Part shown: positions 17,690 to 26,048 of the stretch, in pieces | How positions within the stretch are numbered: position 1 is the first letter of the stretch | How the letters are laid out: each line of letters starts with the position of its first letter | DNA from: Acetobacter estunensis | GTDB lineage: Bacteria; Pseudomonadota; Alphaproteobacteria; Acetobacterales; Acetobacteraceae | Length of the DNA stretch: 64,000 bases | Reading direction: 5' to 3' | NCBI RefSeq assembly: GCF_011516945.1 | Contig: NZ_WOTH01000002.1 | Span: 1-64,000 of the forward strand | Notes under the pieces: generated by a model | Databases searched by the model: none | What the model saw: the letters and a program-made list of their open reading frames with translations, nothing else | What the model was told of the DNA's origin: nothing | Position numbers and translations under genes: made by a program

Positions 17690-18766
17690 ATGTCCTACAA
17701 CACCTTCGGGCACATGTTCCGCGTGACGACCTGGGGCGAGAGCCACGGTCCGGCCATCGGCTGCGTGGTGGATGGCTGCCCGCCACGGCTCGCATTGAGC
17801 GAACAGGACATTCAGCCGTTTCTCGACCGCCGTCGTCCCGGCCAGTCCTCTTTCACCACGCAGCGGCGCGAGCCGGACATGGTGCGCATCTGTTCGGGTG
17901 TGTTCGAGGGGATGACGACGGGCACGCCTATCTCGCTCATTATCGAGAACACCGACCAGCGTTCGCGTGATTACGGCGAGATCGCCCAGACGTTCCGTCC
18001 CGGTCACGCCGATCTGGCGTATCAGAGCAAATATGGCATTCGCGACTATCGTGGTGGGGGTCGTTCGTCCGCGCGTGAAACCGCCATGCGTGTGGCGGCG
18101 GGTGCTGTGGCCCGCCGGGTGCTGGGCGATGGCGTGCGCATCCGGGGCGCTCTTGTGCAGATCGGTCAGCATGAAATCGGCCGCAACCGCTGGAATTGGG
18201 ACGAGGTGGGGCAGAACCCTTTTTTCGCCCCCGATCCGGAAATCGTTCCTGTGTGGGAAGAGTATCTCGGCGCCATTCGCAAGGCGGGTTCGTCCGTGGG
18301 CGCTGTGATCGAAGTGGTGGCCGAAGGCGTGCCCTCCGGATTGGGGGCGCCGATTTACGGTAAACTGGATGCTGACCTTGCTGGCGCGTTGATGAGCATC
18401 AATGCTGTCAAGGCCGTGGAGATTGGGGACGGCTTCGCGACGGCCGCCTATACCGGTCCGGAAAACGCAGACGCCATGCATATGCATGATGGACAGGTCA
18501 TGTTCGAGAGTAATCACGCGGGCGGTATTCTTGGAGGCATATCCACCGGGCAGCCGATTGTGGCGCGATTTGCCGTTAAGCCGACCAGTTCCATGCTCAT
18601 TCCCGTACCATCTGTCAGCCTTGCGGGTGAGGATGTACAGGTCGTCACCAAAGGTCGTCACGACCCCTGTGTGGGCATTCGTGCCGTACCGGTGGGAGAG
18701 GCGATGATGGCCTGTGTGCTGGCCGATCATCTGCTGCGGCACCGCGGACAGGTTGGAGACTTCTGA
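17690..18766 (+). CDS. aroC: chorismate synthase
   Basis: A 358-residue FMN-dependent enzyme converting 5-enolpyruvylshikimate 3-phosphate to chorismate, the last common step of aromatic amino acid synthesis. It shows the signatures [17 protein letters not shown] near residues 16-32, [15 protein letters not shown] near 124-138, and [20 protein letters not shown] towards the C-terminus, with the conserved histidines and arginines of the active site. It lies 20 bp behind fabI and is probably co-transcribed. aroE, three steps earlier in the pathway, is at 42.7 kb. Confidence 0.97.
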   Translation: MSYNTFGHMFRVTTWGESHGPAIGCVVDGCPPRLALSEQDIQPFLDRRRPGQSSFTTQRREPDMVRICSGVFEGMTTGTPISLIIENTDQRSRDYGEIAQTFRPGHADLAYQSKYGIRDYRGGGRSSARETAMRVAAGAVARRVLGDGVRIRGALVQIGQHEIGRNRWNWDEVGQNPFFAPDPEIVPVWEEYLGAIRKAGSSVGAVIEVVAEGVPSGLGAPIYGKLDADLAGALMSINAVKAVEIGDGFATAAYTGPENADAMHMHDGQVMFESNHAGGILGGISTGQPIVARFAVKPTSSMLIPVPSVSLAGEDVQVVTKGRHDPCVGIRAVPVGEAMMACVLADHLLRHRGQVGDF

Positions 18767-18864
18767 AAGCCGCCCCCTGCCGTTAAGCGCTCCACCCGCC
18801 TTGTGTCCTGCGGCGATGTGCCCCCATCATTGGCGCTCATTGTGGCGCGAGGGGAGCGAAAAGG

Positions 18865-20097
18865 ATGAAACAGCACGACAATGACCTGCCGGATCGGTTG
18901 GGGTGTCTGCTTCCGTCTTTTCCTGTTCCTGAACAGCACAAATCCGTAATGGAGACATTCAGGCGCGTCATCCGTGAGGATATTGCGCCCATGGCCGCCG
19001 AGAACGATCGGCAGGGGCGTTATCCACGACAGTCCATTGCCGCTCTGAAAGCTGCGGGTTTTCTTCGGGTTCCTGTGCCTGTGGCGCGTGGTGGCCTGGG
19101 ATTTTCACAGGCTCTTTCCCAACATCTGATGTTTGAACTGGGCAGGGCCGATCCCGCTGTCGCGCAGATATACAAAGTGCATGACGACCTGACACGCGAA
19201 CTGCTCGATGTGGGGTCGGAGCGCTTTTGCGCCACATTGGTGAAGGCCATTTGTGAAGACCGGGCCATCATAGGGGCTGCTATTGCCGAGAATGGGCGCA
19301 GTGTCGATCAGTTCGGGCAGGTGACGGCCGCGCCGGATGGGAAGGGGGGGTATGTCCTCAACGGCCGCAAGATTTACGCAACTGGAGCCGCTGGGGCGGA
19401 TCTGATTCTCGTGGCGTCTTTCGATCTTGGACAGCAGGCCATGCGGTTGGATCTGGTGCCGGCCGGAACGCCGGGTATGACGATTGGGCAGGACTGGGAT
19501 CGCCTCGGGCAGCGCGCCACGGATTCCGGCAGCGTGACGTTTGAGAACCTGCGCACATGTGCGGACTGGAGCGCGCTGACGCCGGGGCGAATGCCGCCCG
19601 TTCATGGTTCTCTGCGCTACCAGAATGGGTTTTCCATGATCCTTCTGGGCATCGGCGCGGGTGCGCTGAATGCTGCGGCTGATTTTGTAGTGACTACAAG
19701 CCGGCCATGGCCCTCTGCCCAAGTAGAGCGGGCAGGTGACGATCTTCTGGTTCGGCGGCTGTTTGGAGAAATCGGTGCTGAGTTGGCGGCGGCCTGTGCT
19801 CTGGGGCGAAATGCGGCAGAGCTTCTGGACGCTTTCGAACGAGCGGAGGTGTCGCGCACCGATGTCGCAATGTCTGCCTATGCAGCACGGTCCAGTGCCA
19901 CATGGTCTGCACTGCGTGCGACGTCCGACCTCATGTCCGTTCTGGGGGCGCGGGTGACGGATGCACGGGTGGGATTCGACCGGTATTGGCGCGATGCTCG
20001 CACGTTGTCTCTGCATGATCCGGTGGAATGGAAGCACGAGGAAATCGGCCGACATCTGCTCACGGGATGGGAGCCGCCACCGGGGCTGTATCAGTAA
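18865..20097 (+). CDS. acyl-CoA-dehydrogenase-fold flavoprotein, SfnB/DszC-like
   Basis: A 410-residue protein with the acyl-CoA dehydrogenase fold: an N-terminal helical domain, a middle beta domain (NGRKIYATGAAGADLILVAS and WDRLGQRATDSGSVTFEN) and a C-terminal helical domain ending in RTLSLHDPVEWKHEEIG. That last motif and the lack of a clear catalytic glutamate suggest the SfnB/DszC group, FMNH2-dependent monooxygenases or sulfur-acquisition oxidoreductases, rather than beta-oxidation enzymes. No flavin reductase or sulfonate transport gene is adjacent, so the reaction is unknown. It starts 98 bp after aroC and ends just before the tRNA gene. Confidence 0.8.
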   Translation: MKQHDNDLPDRLGCLLPSFPVPEQHKSVMETFRRVIREDIAPMAAENDRQGRYPRQSIAALKAAGFLRVPVPVARGGLGFSQALSQHLMFELGRADPAVAQIYKVHDDLTRELLDVGSERFCATLVKAICEDRAIIGAAIAENGRSVDQFGQVTAAPDGKGGYVLNGRKIYATGAAGADLILVASFDLGQQAMRLDLVPAGTPGMTIGQDWDRLGQRATDSGSVTFENLRTCADWSALTPGRMPPVHGSLRYQNGFSMILLGIGAGALNAAADFVVTTSRPWPSAQVERAGDDLLVRRLFGEIGAELAAACALGRNAAELLDAFERAEVSRTDVAMSAYAARSSATWSALRATSDLMSVLGARVTDARVGFDRYWRDARTLSLHDPVEWKHEEIGRHLLTGWEPPPGLYQ

Positions 20098-20117
20098 TGT
20101 TGGAAAGAACCGGCGGA

Positions 20118-20192
20118 TGGTAGCGGTGGACGGATTTGAACCGCCGACCAAGGGATTATGATTCCCCTGCTCTACCGCTGAGCTACACCGCC
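20118..20192 (-). tRNA. tRNA-Met (CAT), elongator type
   Basis: A 75-nt minus-strand cloverleaf: acceptor GGCGGTG pairing with CACCGCT, D arm GCTC/GAGC, anticodon stem GGGGA/TCCCT around the loop ATCATAA (anticodon CAT), and a T arm with GGTTCAAATCC. The CCA end is encoded at 20120-20118. The sequence resembles elongator tRNA-Met; it lacks initiator-type features such as three G-C pairs at the base of the anticodon stem next to the loop. A tRNA-Ile2 (CAT read with lysidine) is less likely. Confidence 0.93.
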
Positions 20193-20284
20193 ATCGCGCC
20201 GGTGAGCGGGGAAATAGCTTTCCGGCGCAGGCGCGTCAAGCGGGTGGGCGCATTTTGCCGTGGAAGACGTGAGAAAACAGCTCT

Positions 20285-21712
20285 CTAGGCATGGCGGCGT
20301 CCAAAAAACCGGAAGATTCCGGCCCCACAGCTCAAGTAAACGAGGAGCAGAATCGCAGAGGTCGGGTTTCCGGTGAACAGACCGAGGAGCATATCCGAGA
20401 CGAGTGGAAAAACCATGACCATCGAGAAGAAGATGCCCAGCGTGGGTATGATGCCGATGGTCATGCCTTTGATCTGGACGCTGGCGGACGGCATGCGGAA
20501 AGGCCGGGGCGCGTCCGGACGACGGTTGCGATCTATGATGGCGGTCAGATTGACGGCAGCGAACGCTGTTGCCGTGCCGAGACTGACCAGATCGCTGATG
20601 ATGTCGATGGGCAGAAGAGCTGTCGCGAGCGCCACGATCGTACCGAGAACGAGCGTACCGTGCGTGGGGGTGCGGTAGCGCGGATGGAGCGTGCAAAAGA
20701 AGGCCGGTAGGAGCCGGTCACGCGCCATGGTGAAGAAAATCCGGCTTTGCCCATAAAGCAGTCCGAACACCACGGAACACAGGCCGATCACGGCTCCAAG
20801 CTTGACCAGAAGCACCAGCGACGGCCAACCGATGGCATCGACCGCCAGCGCCAGAGGATCGGCCACGTCGAGCGTACGCCATGGCACGACGCCCATCAGC
20901 ACCAGAGCCACACACAGATAGATCACGGTGGACAGGATGAGGGAGACGATGATGCCGATCGGTACGTCGCGCTTGGGATTACGGGCTTCGGGCGACGCGG
21001 TCGAGACGACCTCGAAACCGACATAAGCAAAGAAAATGACGGAAGCGGCCCGGAAGATTCCGGGCACGCCGTAACGGAATCCCCCTTCATAGGGTGGGAT
21101 GAAGGGGTGCCAGAGGGCCGGATGGATGGCGGGAATACCCACTGCCACGAACACGAACAGGACGCCCACTTTGAGCAGGACGATGGCTGTGTTGATCCGC
21201 GCGGATTCCTGCACGCCCAGCATGAGAAGGAACGTCACGAGCAGCACACAGGCGGCACCGATCAGATCGAGACGCGGTGAGAACGTGACGTGCATCGTGC
21301 TGGCGGATGTCACTGTCTGGAGCATGGTGGTGTGCAGCCAGTCCGGCACCATCACGCCGAAGTCCGCCAGCAGGCTCGTGGCATAGCCGGAGAAACCCGC
21401 AGCGACGCCCGAGCATGAGATTCCGTATTCAAGGAGCAGGAGCCAGCCGACCCACCATGCGCCTGCCCGCCCGAAGGAGAGGCGCGCGTAACCATAGGCC
21501 GAGCCGGAAACGGGCATGGCGGCTGCCAGTTCGCCATAGGAAAAGGCTGTGAACAGACAGGCAAGCCCCGCGAGCATGAAGGACAGCACAATGGCCGGAC
21601 CGGCGTAATTGGCCGCTGCCGTGCCGGTCATCACGTAGATACCTGCCCCAATCGTGGAGCCGACGCCCAGCATGGTCAGTTGCACCGGTCCAAGCGTGCG
21701 TCGCAGCGTCAT
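20285..21712 (-). CDS. amino acid permease (APC superfamily, CAT-like)
   Basis: A roughly 475-residue inner-membrane transporter with 12 or more hydrophobic helices. The N-terminus RTLGPVQLTMLGVGSTIGAG, with GAGIYVMTGTAAANYAGPA, is the glycine-rich substrate loop of helix 1 in APC proteins. FAYVGFEVVSTASPEARNPK matches the helix 6-7 region of the cationic amino acid transporter subfamily. The substrate is therefore probably an amino acid, possibly cationic, but this is not certain. The start is uncertain: ATG 21712 has no strong ribosome site, and the frame stays open to 21955, where it would overlap uppP. No other ATG/GTG/TTG lies in the plausible region. Confidence 0.85.
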   Translation of the reverse strand: MTLRRTLGPVQLTMLGVGSTIGAGIYVMTGTAAANYAGPAIVLSFMLAGLACLFTAFSYGELAAAMPVSGSAYGYARLSFGRAGAWWVGWLLLLEYGISCSGVAAGFSGYATSLLADFGVMVPDWLHTTMLQTVTSASTMHVTFSPRLDLIGAACVLLVTFLLMLGVQESARINTAIVLLKVGVLFVFVAVGIPAIHPALWHPFIPPYEGGFRYGVPGIFRAASVIFFAYVGFEVVSTASPEARNPKRDVPIGIIVSLILSTVIYLCVALVLMGVVPWRTLDVADPLALAVDAIGWPSLVLLVKLGAVIGLCSVVFGLLYGQSRIFFTMARDRLLPAFFCTLHPRYRTPTHGTLVLGTIVALATALLPIDIISDLVSLGTATAFAAVNLTAIIDRNRRPDAPRPFRMPSASVQIKGMTIGIIPTLGIFFSMVMVFPLVSDMLLGLFTGNPTSAILLLVYLSCGAGIFRFFGRRHA

Positions 21713-21876
21713 GTCACCGGAGGCTTCCCCAATCTCGCTATTGGCGGGAGCGGCGGGTGGAATGTGGATAATTCTTACATCCTCCGGGCGACTGTCCGTG
21801 TCTGTTTCATTCGCAAAAGGCGCGATCGCGTCTTTTGTCCGACAGACAGGACGGATGACCGTTGCAGAGTCGGGCG

Positions 21877-22746
21877 TCAGTGAACGCCGTGCAGCACCGC
21901 GAACGAGCCAATACCCATCAGGATGCAGTAAACCGCGAAAGGCGCGAGCGCCCAATTATCGTGATTGCGGAAGTAACGCATCAGGACAGCCGTGCAGATC
22001 AGGGCCGTGATTCCGGAGACGACGGCTGCAATCAGTCCGATATGAATCTGTTCGGACGTGACGGTCATATGCCGCATTTTGAAAAGCTGGTGGGCGGTGG
22101 CCGCCAGAATGACCGGTTCGGCCATCAGGAACGAGAAGCGGGCCGCCACATCATGATGCAATCCACGCAGCAGGCCACCGGCGATGGTCGCACCCGAGCG
22201 CGAGATGCCCGGAAAGAGGGCCAGACACTGGAAAGAGCCGATTACCAAGGCGTCCTGTGCCGAGAGACTGGCAATGGGACGATCAGCCGCTTCGTTTATG
22301 GAGGCTGCTTTGGTCGGGAGGCGTGAGCGCAGGCGCTCCACCGTCAGCAGCATCAGACCGTTGACCACCAGCAGGCCGGCAACAGGCAGCGGAGAACCAA
22401 AGAGGTGACGCAGAAGATGCTCGAACAGTCCGCCCACGATAATGGCGGGAATGGTGGCGATGACGAGCAGGAACAGGATGCGCAGACTTTCCAGCCGGTA
22501 GCGACTGCCATGGCGTCCGAACAGTCCACTGAAAATGGCCGCCCAGTCACGCCAGAAGAACACGAAGAGGGCAACGGATGTGCCCAGATGCAGCATGACG
22601 AGAAACGGCAGAAACGTCTCGTCGCTTTCATTGAAAGGCCAGTGGAGCAGGGCCGGAAGAAGTACGGCATGGCCGAGACTGCTGACAGGAAAGAGTTCCG
22701 TCGCCCCCTGAAGGATGGCGATGACCAAAGCCTGCAACAGCGTCAT
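21877..22746 (-). CDS. uppP: undecaprenyl-diphosphatase (UppP/BacA)
   Basis: A 289-residue polytopic membrane phosphatase that removes a phosphate from undecaprenyl diphosphate, recycling the lipid carrier for peptidoglycan and other surface polymers. It has the two family motifs: GATELFPVSSLGH near residues 14-26 and PGISRSGAT near 175-183, supplying the catalytic glutamate, serine and arginine. Loss of such genes commonly affects bacitracin tolerance. ATG 22746 begins with the classic MTLLQALVIA; ATG 22773 is possible. It is divergent from mlaD. The permease follows on the same strand. Confidence 0.95.
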   Translation of the reverse strand: MTLLQALVIAILQGATELFPVSSLGHAVLLPALLHWPFNESDETFLPFLVMLHLGTSVALFVFFWRDWAAIFSGLFGRHGSRYRLESLRILFLLVIATIPAIIVGGLFEHLLRHLFGSPLPVAGLLVVNGLMLLTVERLRSRLPTKAASINEAADRPIASLSAQDALVIGSFQCLALFPGISRSGATIAGGLLRGLHHDVAARFSFLMAEPVILAATAHQLFKMRHMTVTSEQIHIGLIAAVVSGITALICTAVLMRYFRNHDNWALAPFAVYCILMGIGSFAVLHGVH

Positions 22747-22954
22747 GTGCAAAAACCTGTTTGTTGCGTGCATGCGTGACGATGATCGTTGCAGGCACGG
22801 TAATGACGAGAGGGAGTCGAACGACTTAAAGAGTGTATTAACGTGGGCTGCGAAAAAACGATACCAGCCCCCACGCATTTCCTCGGCTTGACGTTCTGTC
22901 GCCCTCCGCCATTAGTGCGTGGAGAAACGCGCTTCCTGGAGGGAGACATATCGC

Positions 22955-23416
22955 ATGGGTCATAATCGTCAGACCGGTACCGCCGTGTTCAGCCTGCTTG
23001 TGCTGGGAATTGCCGCCGGTTTTGGGATCTATGCCCGCAGCATGCAGACGGGGCATGGCGTGCCGCGCTATCCGCTGTCGGCGCGATTTGTCTCCGCCAA
23101 CGGGCTTGCGCGCGGCGCTGATGTCGCCCTGTCAGGGGTGACGGTCGGTCGCGTGTCCTCCATTCACCTCGATCCACAGACAGACATGGCTGTGGTGGCG
23201 TTCGAGGTGAACGATACGTTGCATTTCCCGGTGGACAGCGTGCTGACGGTCGGTGCGCCCACGCTGTCACGTGACAATGCGCTGATGATCGAGCCGGGAA
23301 AATCGACGCAGCTTGTCAAGGCGGGTGACGTGCTGACGCACACGCGCGAGCCGCTGAGTCTGGAGCAGCAGGTGAGCAACTACATATTTGGTAATGGTGG
23401 TCTGCCGACGGAGTGA
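22955..23416 (+). CDS. mlaD: MlaD-like MCE-domain phospholipid-trafficking protein
   Basis: A 153-residue protein with one N-terminal membrane helix (about residues 9-26) and a single MCE domain (about 38-118: YPLSARFVSANGLARGADVA, then SGVTVGRVSSI). MlaD forms a hexameric ring on the periplasmic face of the inner membrane that passes phospholipids between the MlaFEB transporter and MlaC. A strong GGAGG site precedes ATG 22955. No mlaE, mlaF, mlaB or mlaC gene is nearby, so its ABC partner must be encoded elsewhere. It stands alone, and its stop lies 4 bp from the end of the convergent ATP-grasp gene. Confidence 0.85.
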   Translation: MGHNRQTGTAVFSLLVLGIAAGFGIYARSMQTGHGVPRYPLSARFVSANGLARGADVALSGVTVGRVSSIHLDPQTDMAVVAFEVNDTLHFPVDSVLTVGAPTLSRDNALMIEPGKSTQLVKAGDVLTHTREPLSLEQQVSNYIFGNGGLPTE

Positions 23417-23420
23417 TGTT

Positions 23421-24662
23421 TCAGTCGTTCTGGGGGTAGGAACGCAGGAGCCGCTTCTGCTCGCGCCACTGCCGGATGCCTGCGGGCAGGGATGTCGATT
23501 TCCAGCCCCGCGCCCGGTTTTTCGCGCCGATCCGGAACGCCTCGCCATAATGATGAAACTGCGCCGCGTAGGCCTCGCGCAGCGTCGTATGAGCGTCCCA
23601 GATATGGGTGGCCTCCGACCCAACACCGTTGATCTCGATGATTTCGAAATCCTTGCCTTCGCGCAGGGCGCTTTCCGATCGGAATTTTACGTCGATGCGT
23701 CCGAAATGGAACTCGGGGATATCGCGCAGGATGCGGTTGAGCACATCTGTCAGGGCTGGTGTGATGTCCGCTGCTCCATTGCGGAAGATCGCGCCTTTGC
23801 AGTGATTGCCCGTGAATACGAGTGGCAGAGTCTGTCCTTTGGGCAGCACATCATTGAGCCGGTCCGCCAATCGGGGGCGATAAATGTGCGGCAGGAGGCG
23901 TGTGCGGGGATCGGCATCGAGCAGTTCCGCGACAGTCGAACGCCCATCGCCCGTTAACGCTGGCACATCCTTGTAAGTGAGGGATGTGATCTGACCGCAG
24001 TCTTCCTGAGGGTGGCGGATATAGAACAGTCCGGCCTCATGCTCCCATGGGATGAGACGCTGAAGCACAAGCCGCACGCCTCTGGGAAATTCCGCTAGTG
24101 TGAGCGCCAGCGCGTCTGTGGTCCGCGCCAGCTTCACACCCGTACCGTTGCACCCGATGTCGGGTTTCACCACCACGGGAAGGGAAATCCCAGCCGCAGC
24201 AAGAGCGGCTTGGGCCCGCGCCAGATCGTTGGTGTCGGTGTCCAGCACGACCCATGGAGCGATGAACTGCCGGGCGATGGGACCGGCCATATCGAGGATG
24301 GAACTCTTGCTTTCACCGCAGAGGCCGCCGGTGGAAATCAGCGGATTCGCGGCTGTGGGCATCCCGAAGTCGCGATACCGCACACCCATGGCAATCCAGT
24401 ATGCGACAATGGGAGTGTAGAAGAGCCAACCGGGCCAGAACTCGAAGAAGCTGAGCGGTTCGTGTTCGTCTTTTCCGCGCCCCATGACAGAATCGAACAG
24501 CTTGCGGGCGCGCGACGTCCGGCGGCGTGGTGTTTCCATGGGCGGAGCGGGTGCCTTTGCGCTGGCGAGACTGGAAAGGGGAGAAGGAGCGTCCGAGGGC
24601 GTGATGTCCGGTATGGAGAGAGTGCTGTCGGGCGTAAGCTCGATTTCGTGTAACTGGTCCAT
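23421..24662 (-). CDS. ATP-grasp-fold protein with N-terminal hydrophobic segment
   Basis: A 413-residue protein not assignable to a characterised enzyme. Residues 1-65 are Pro/Ala/Ser-rich and probably disordered. FEFWPGWLFYTPIVAYWIAMGV (about 73-94) is a hydrophobic, possibly membrane-embedded segment. From about 163 on there is an ATP-grasp domain: VVVKPDIGCNGTGVKLA as the glycine-rich nucleotide loop, Asp324 in GRIDVKF and Glu343/Asn345 in IIEING as metal ligands. Such folds form carboxylate-amine or carboxylate-thiol bonds via an acyl phosphate, as in D-Ala-D-Ala ligase. The gene starts 6 bp after the DedA gene, indicating one transcript and a joint envelope function. Confidence 0.75.
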   Translation of the reverse strand: MDQLHEIELTPDSTLSIPDITPSDAPSPLSSLASAKAPAPPMETPRRRTSRARKLFDSVMGRGKDEHEPLSFFEFWPGWLFYTPIVAYWIAMGVRYRDFGMPTAANPLISTGGLCGESKSSILDMAGPIARQFIAPWVVLDTDTNDLARAQAALAAAGISLPVVVKPDIGCNGTGVKLARTTDALALTLAEFPRGVRLVLQRLIPWEHEAGLFYIRHPQEDCGQITSLTYKDVPALTGDGRSTVAELLDADPRTRLLPHIYRPRLADRLNDVLPKGQTLPLVFTGNHCKGAIFRNGAADITPALTDVLNRILRDIPEFHFGRIDVKFRSESALREGKDFEIIEINGVGSEATHIWDAHTTLREAYAAQFHHYGEAFRIGAKNRARGWKSTSLPAGIRQWREQKRLLRSYPQND

Positions 24663-24668
24663 CGTGGC

Positions 24669-25283
24669 TCAAACCCGTGACGTTGGAGACTGCATGCGGG
24701 CGATATGTCGCCCGACCAGAAAGATGGCGACCACAAACCCGGCCACCCCGACCCAGCGCCAAGCTCCCAGCGCATCCAGCAGCACCTGACCGATTTTCAG
24801 CGATAAGGCAAACAGCGTGCTGGTCCAGATGAAGGTCGCCGCGATTGTAGCGAGCAGAAACACACGGAAACCGGCCGCGAAAAATCCCGATGCGGTGTAG
24901 ATCGGCAGGCGCGTACCGGGAATGAAGCGGCAGACAAAAATCACGCGGAACAGGGCGGCGCCCCGCCACCAGCCCGTCGCTGGTTTGTCGCCCATGCGTA
25001 CGGTTTCCTGTCCGGATGGTGCCCATCTGCGGGCAGGCGGCCAGAAAGCGGCCAGTCGCCCCAGTCCGTACAGGCCCGCGTCTCCAGTGACGATGCCGAC
25101 ATACAGGGAAGCAAGCGCAAGCGGGAGCGCCACCACACCATCGCCCACGGCAATGGCGGTCAGGATGGTTGCGCCATCTTCGAGGATAAAGGTGCCAAGC
25201 AGGATCGCCAGCGCCTGAGCGAGCGGCTCGTGGGAGGCCGCTTCCAGCCATGCGCCCAGATTGCCGGAGGAAGCAAGGGACAT
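24669..25283 (-). CDS. DedA-family membrane protein
   Basis: A 204-residue inner-membrane protein with several hydrophobic segments. Family hallmarks are ILEDGATILTAIAV near residues 30-43, with the conserved acidic residue, the glycine-rich GDAGLYGLGRLA near 68-79, and CRFIPGTRLPIYTASGFFA near 117-135. DedA proteins are proton-coupled lipid transporters; some (UptA) return undecaprenyl phosphate across the membrane, others handle phospholipids. Start ATG 25283; the upstream frame to 25346 lacks family similarity. It heads a two-gene unit with the ATP-grasp gene, near uppP. Confidence 0.85.
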   Translation of the reverse strand: MSLASSGNLGAWLEAASHEPLAQALAILLGTFILEDGATILTAIAVGDGVVALPLALASLYVGIVTGDAGLYGLGRLAAFWPPARRWAPSGQETVRMGDKPATGWWRGAALFRVIFVCRFIPGTRLPIYTASGFFAAGFRVFLLATIAATFIWTSTLFALSLKIGQVLLDALGAWRWVGVAGFVVAIFLVGRHIARMQSPTSRV

Positions 25284-25447
25284 GCCCTGCTCTTTGCATG
25301 TCCGGCGACAATCTCCAACTCGCATCGCATGATCGAGAGGGATCATGCCTGCCTGTGGCCGACTCTTTGTGTTAATGAATCATTATTCCTTTTCTCGGGT
25401 TGCGTTAGTCAGCCCCGGTTGTTCGTCATTGCCGCAGGACCAACGGT

Positions 25448-25930
25448 TTGCCCGATACTTTCTGTTCTATCAGCGCGATTGCCCGTGAAATTCCCGATCT
25501 GCCGCCGCAAGGGGCGAAGCGCCTCACCGCATTGCGGCGGGCCGTTACCGGGCGAAAGGCGCCCGCAGCGCTTGGTGTCCGGCGGCGACCTGTTCACGCA
25601 GCCGAGTCCGCAGTGGTGGCGAAAGCCCAGATTCGTCCGACAGTCACCATTGTCTGTCTGAGTGAGGAGGAGGCGCGGGCCATTCCGACCGAAGCACGCT
25701 ATTTCGACCCACAGTGGTATCTGAAAACCAACCCCGATGTGCGGCGGGCCGGGATGAACCCGGTGCAGCATTACCGCCAAACAGGAGCGAAAGAGGGCCG
25801 CAATCCCAATCCTTATTTCGATTCGGCTGATTATCTGGCTGCAAATCCGGATGTCGTGGAAAAAGGTCTGGAGGCCTTCCGCCATTTCATCATGTACGGA
25901 ATTGCCGAACGTCGTCGCCTGAAACCGTGA
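25448..25930 (+). CDS. hypothetical protein with FDPxWYLxxNPDV-type repeats
   Basis: About 160 residues, function unknown. The C-terminal 80 residues hold two related units: FDPQWYLKTNPDVRRAGMNP, continuing to HYRQTGAKEGRNPNPY, and then FDSADYLAANPDVVEKG, continuing to HFIMYGIAERRR. I recall this WYL-NPDV-HY-G-R pattern from the N-terminal parts of glycosyltransferases and surface proteins in alphaproteobacteria, but no catalytic domain follows here. The first 60 residues are low in motif content and basic. The start is doubtful: the frame opens after a stop at 25406 and the only early candidate is TTG 25448, with no clear ribosome site. It may be a small adaptor or a remnant. Confidence 0.55.
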   Translation: MPDTFCSISAIAREIPDLPPQGAKRLTALRRAVTGRKAPAALGVRRRPVHAAESAVVAKAQIRPTVTIVCLSEEEARAIPTEARYFDPQWYLKTNPDVRRAGMNPVQHYRQTGAKEGRNPNPYFDSADYLAANPDVVEKGLEAFRHFIMYGIAERRRLKP

Positions 25931-26048
25931 TGGACGCGCCACACAAGACGCCACGTCATTTCACGACTATGGAGCCTGTGCTTCCAAGGTATTAAGGAAG
26001 ACCGTCCCGCCGGTCGGGCACAAGCAGAATCTGAAACGGGAGAGCAGT

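Noticed and set aside
17612-18742. 376-residue minus-strand frame opposite aroC
   Set aside because: Antisense shadow; aroC on the plus strand has every chorismate synthase signature.
20196-20228. 7-bp inverted repeat between the permease end and tRNA-Met as a terminator
   Set aside because: The loop is 19 bases long and no T-run follows, so it is too weak to call.
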